Made by a program: the position numbers and the translations under genes. The notes under the pieces are model-generated. The model did no database searches, had not been told where the DNA came from, and was given only the letters and a program-made list of their open reading frames with translations. A stretch of DNA of 5,940 nt from an uncultured Clostridia bacterium (GTDB lineage Bacteria; Bacillota; Clostridia; Oscillospirales; Ruminococcaceae): positions 1-5,940 of the forward strand of contig CALATN010000185.1 in NCBI GenBank assembly GCA_937891895.1, read 5' to 3'. This document shows positions 4,861 through 5,940 of the stretch, one piece after another (the stretch's first letter is position 1; each line of letters starts with the position of its first letter).

Positions 4861-5940
4861 ATGATTTTAGTATTGAAACAGAACCCTGAACAGGAAAAGG
4901 TAGAAGCCCTCATTAAAATGCTCGGCGAAAAGGGACTCTCCACAAATGTCAGCGAAGGTGAACACCATACAATCATCGGTCTTATCGGTGATACATCACA
5001 TCTCCCTGTTGACCTTCTCGCTGCTCTCGATATCGTTGAAAACGTAACCCGTGTTTCCGAGCCGTTCAAGGCAGCAAACCGTAAGATGCACCCTGAAAAT
5101 TCCATTATTGACTGTAGCGGTGTACCAATCGGTGAAGGTATGTTCCAGGTAATCGCAGGCCCTTGCTCCGTTGAAAGTGAAGAGCAGATTATCGAGGTTG
5201 CACAGGACGTTAAGAAGAGCGGTGCAACACTTCTCCGCGGCGGTGCATTCAAGCCAAGAACATCTCCATATGCTTTCCAGGGTCTTCACGCTGACGGTCT
5301 GAAGCTCCTCCTCGAAGCAAAGAAGGAAACAGGTCTTCCAATCGTAACAGAAATTATGAATGTTAATCACGTTGACCTTTTTGCCGATGTTGACGTAATT
5401 CAGGTTGGCGCAAGAAATATGCAGAACTTCGAGCTTCTTAAGGAGCTTGAAATCTACAAGCCTTACATAGATGGCTTTGTAGAAGAAAACAGAGTCTGCT
5501 TCTTTGAACGATTTGGAGGATATTGGGTAGACCAAGAGCCCGAAGTCGAAAAGAAGATGAAGGAGATAATAGCCCAAAAGCAAAAGTTTGTAAGAAGGGA
5601 AGTGGGTTTTGAAGAGGCTCTAAGAGAAGAGGCCTCTCAGCCTTACAAGATCGAGCTGATAAAGGATAAGGAGGGGCAGACTCTGACCATGTACGACAAC
5701 GTGGATCAGAGCGGAAAGACCGTATGGCAAGATCTTTGCCGCGGGCCCCATATGCAGGACACCGGAAAGATTGGAGCCGTAAAGCTCCTGCGCACCGCTT
5801 CAGCCTATTGGAAGGGAAACGAAAACAATCCCTCCATGCAGAGAATTTACGGAACGGCATGGTTTACAAAAGATGATCTCGACGCCTATATAAAGAGAAG
5901 AGAAGAAATAGCAAAAAGGGATCACAGGAAAATAGGCGAG
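4861..5940 (+). CDS. aroF: DAHP synthase (type I beta) fused in frame to ThrS fragment; 3' partial
   Basis: Residues 1-196 are the N-terminal part of 3-deoxy-7-phosphoheptulonate synthase, which condenses phosphoenolpyruvate and erythrose 4-phosphate in the first step of the shikimate pathway. Residues 1-70 form the ferredoxin/ACT-like regulatory domain of type I beta enzymes. The barrel follows, with the metal-binding cysteine in AGPCSVE (99-105), the substrate loop RGGAFKPRTSPYAFQG (126-141), VTEIM (162-166) and QVGARNMQNFELLKEL (181-196). The family should then continue with a Gly-Lys-rich loop and about 140 more residues, including the last metal ligands. Instead, from about residue 197 the frame continues as threonyl-tRNA synthetase and stays open to the window end. 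The synthase part therefore cannot be active as read. The start is supported by AAGGAAG 8 bases upstream and by the expected N-terminus. Identification of the synthase part is firm; the hybrid is probably an artefact. Confidence 0.9.
   Translation, partial: MILVLKQNPEQEKVEALIKMLGEKGLSTNVSEGEHHTIIGLIGDTSHLPVDLLAALDIVENVTRVSEPFKAANRKMHPENSIIDCSGVPIGEGMFQVIAGPCSVESEEQIIEVAQDVKKSGATLLRGGAFKPRTSPYAFQGLHADGLKLLLEAKKETGLPIVTEIMNVNHVDLFADVDVIQVGARNMQNFELLKELEIYKPYIDGFVEENRVCFFERFGGYWVDQEPEVEKKMKEIIAQKQKFVRREVGFEEALREEASQPYKIELIKDKEGQTLTMYDNVDQSGKTVWQDLCRGPHMQDTGKIGAVKLLRTASAYWKGNENNPSMQRIYGTAWFTKDDLDAYIKRREEIAKRDHRKIGE
5449..5940 (+). pseudogene. thrS: Threonyl-tRNA synthetase fragment (second half of the hybrid frame)
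   Basis: From residue 228 of the hybrid frame the match to ThrS is clear: EVEKKMKEII, then YKIELIKDKEG, LTMYDNVD, DLCRGPH (291-297), TGKIGAVKLLRTASAYWKG (301-319), MQRIYGTAWF (326-335) and AKRDHRKIGE at the window end. This is the second additional (editing) domain of ThrS, with the editing-site Cys and His of CRGPH, up to the linker that leads into the catalytic domain. The first editing motif (HxxxH) and the TGS domain are absent. Residues 197-227 (5449-5541) do not look like ThrS to me, and I cannot place them. Codon choice differs from the synthase half: ATA, GGA, GTA and CAA become common here. The YDNVD and IYGTAW wording recalls actinobacterial-type ThrS, so the donor may be a different organism. 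Confidence 0.8.

Noticed and set aside
4803..5860. Long minus-strand frames of 149, 195 and 140 codons opposite the DAHP synthase/ThrS region
   Set aside because: They are shadow frames; the plus strand has strong family motifs throughout.
1..5940. CRISPR array, tRNA genes, insertion sequence or integrase
   Set aside because: No regularly spaced repeats, no tRNA cloverleaf, and no transposase or recombinase motifs were seen on either strand.

Overview
The window looks like a low-GC Clostridia genome fragment, most likely from the Ruminococcus/Oscillospiraceae group. This is inferred from the AT-rich composition with consensus sigma-A promoters, strong AGGAGG ribosome binding sites, a class A RNase P RNA, a paired ECF sigma factor and DUF4179-type anti-sigma factor, and the SHOCT-type and 'YPKRA' hypothetical proteins common in gut Clostridia. 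No taxonomic search was possible.

Layout, left to right. Positions 75-611 (+) encode a SHOCT-domain protein that probably lacks its true N-terminus. It ends in a terminator (617-645), back to back with a terminator (650-679) for the convergent gene 694-1743 (-). That minus-strand gene encodes an unrecognised protein whose N-terminus resembles the PLMP/RRXRR motif of IscB-family proteins. It is preceded by a good sigma-A promoter (1851-1879) and a roughly 100-nt leader that can fold, with alternative pairings. A divergent promoter region with a 7-bp dyad leads into a tight two-gene operon: ECF sigma factor (1972-2433) and membrane-anchored anti-sigma factor (2436-3467). The anti-sigma stop codon lies inside the -35 box of a perfect-consensus promoter that drives rnpB (about 3499-3849). 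rnpB ends in a strong terminator whose U-tract abuts the ribosome binding site of a family 2 glycosyltransferase (3911-4645), which has its own terminator. A consensus promoter (4742-4770) then drives a DAHP synthase gene.

From about 5449 the DAHP synthase frame runs without a stop into what is clearly the N-terminal/editing region of a threonyl-tRNA synthetase. The synthase loses the C-terminal part of its barrel at that point, and codon choice changes. I read this as a chimeric junction, probably an assembly or amplification artefact at a contig end, rather than a functional fusion. The first 70 or so bases may be a similar junction, placed at a 14-bp palindrome. The most interesting native locus is the minus-strand PLMP-like gene with its structured leader and ambiguous start (TTG, ATA with an ideal Shine-Dalgarno, or an internal ATG with an ideal Shine-Dalgarno).
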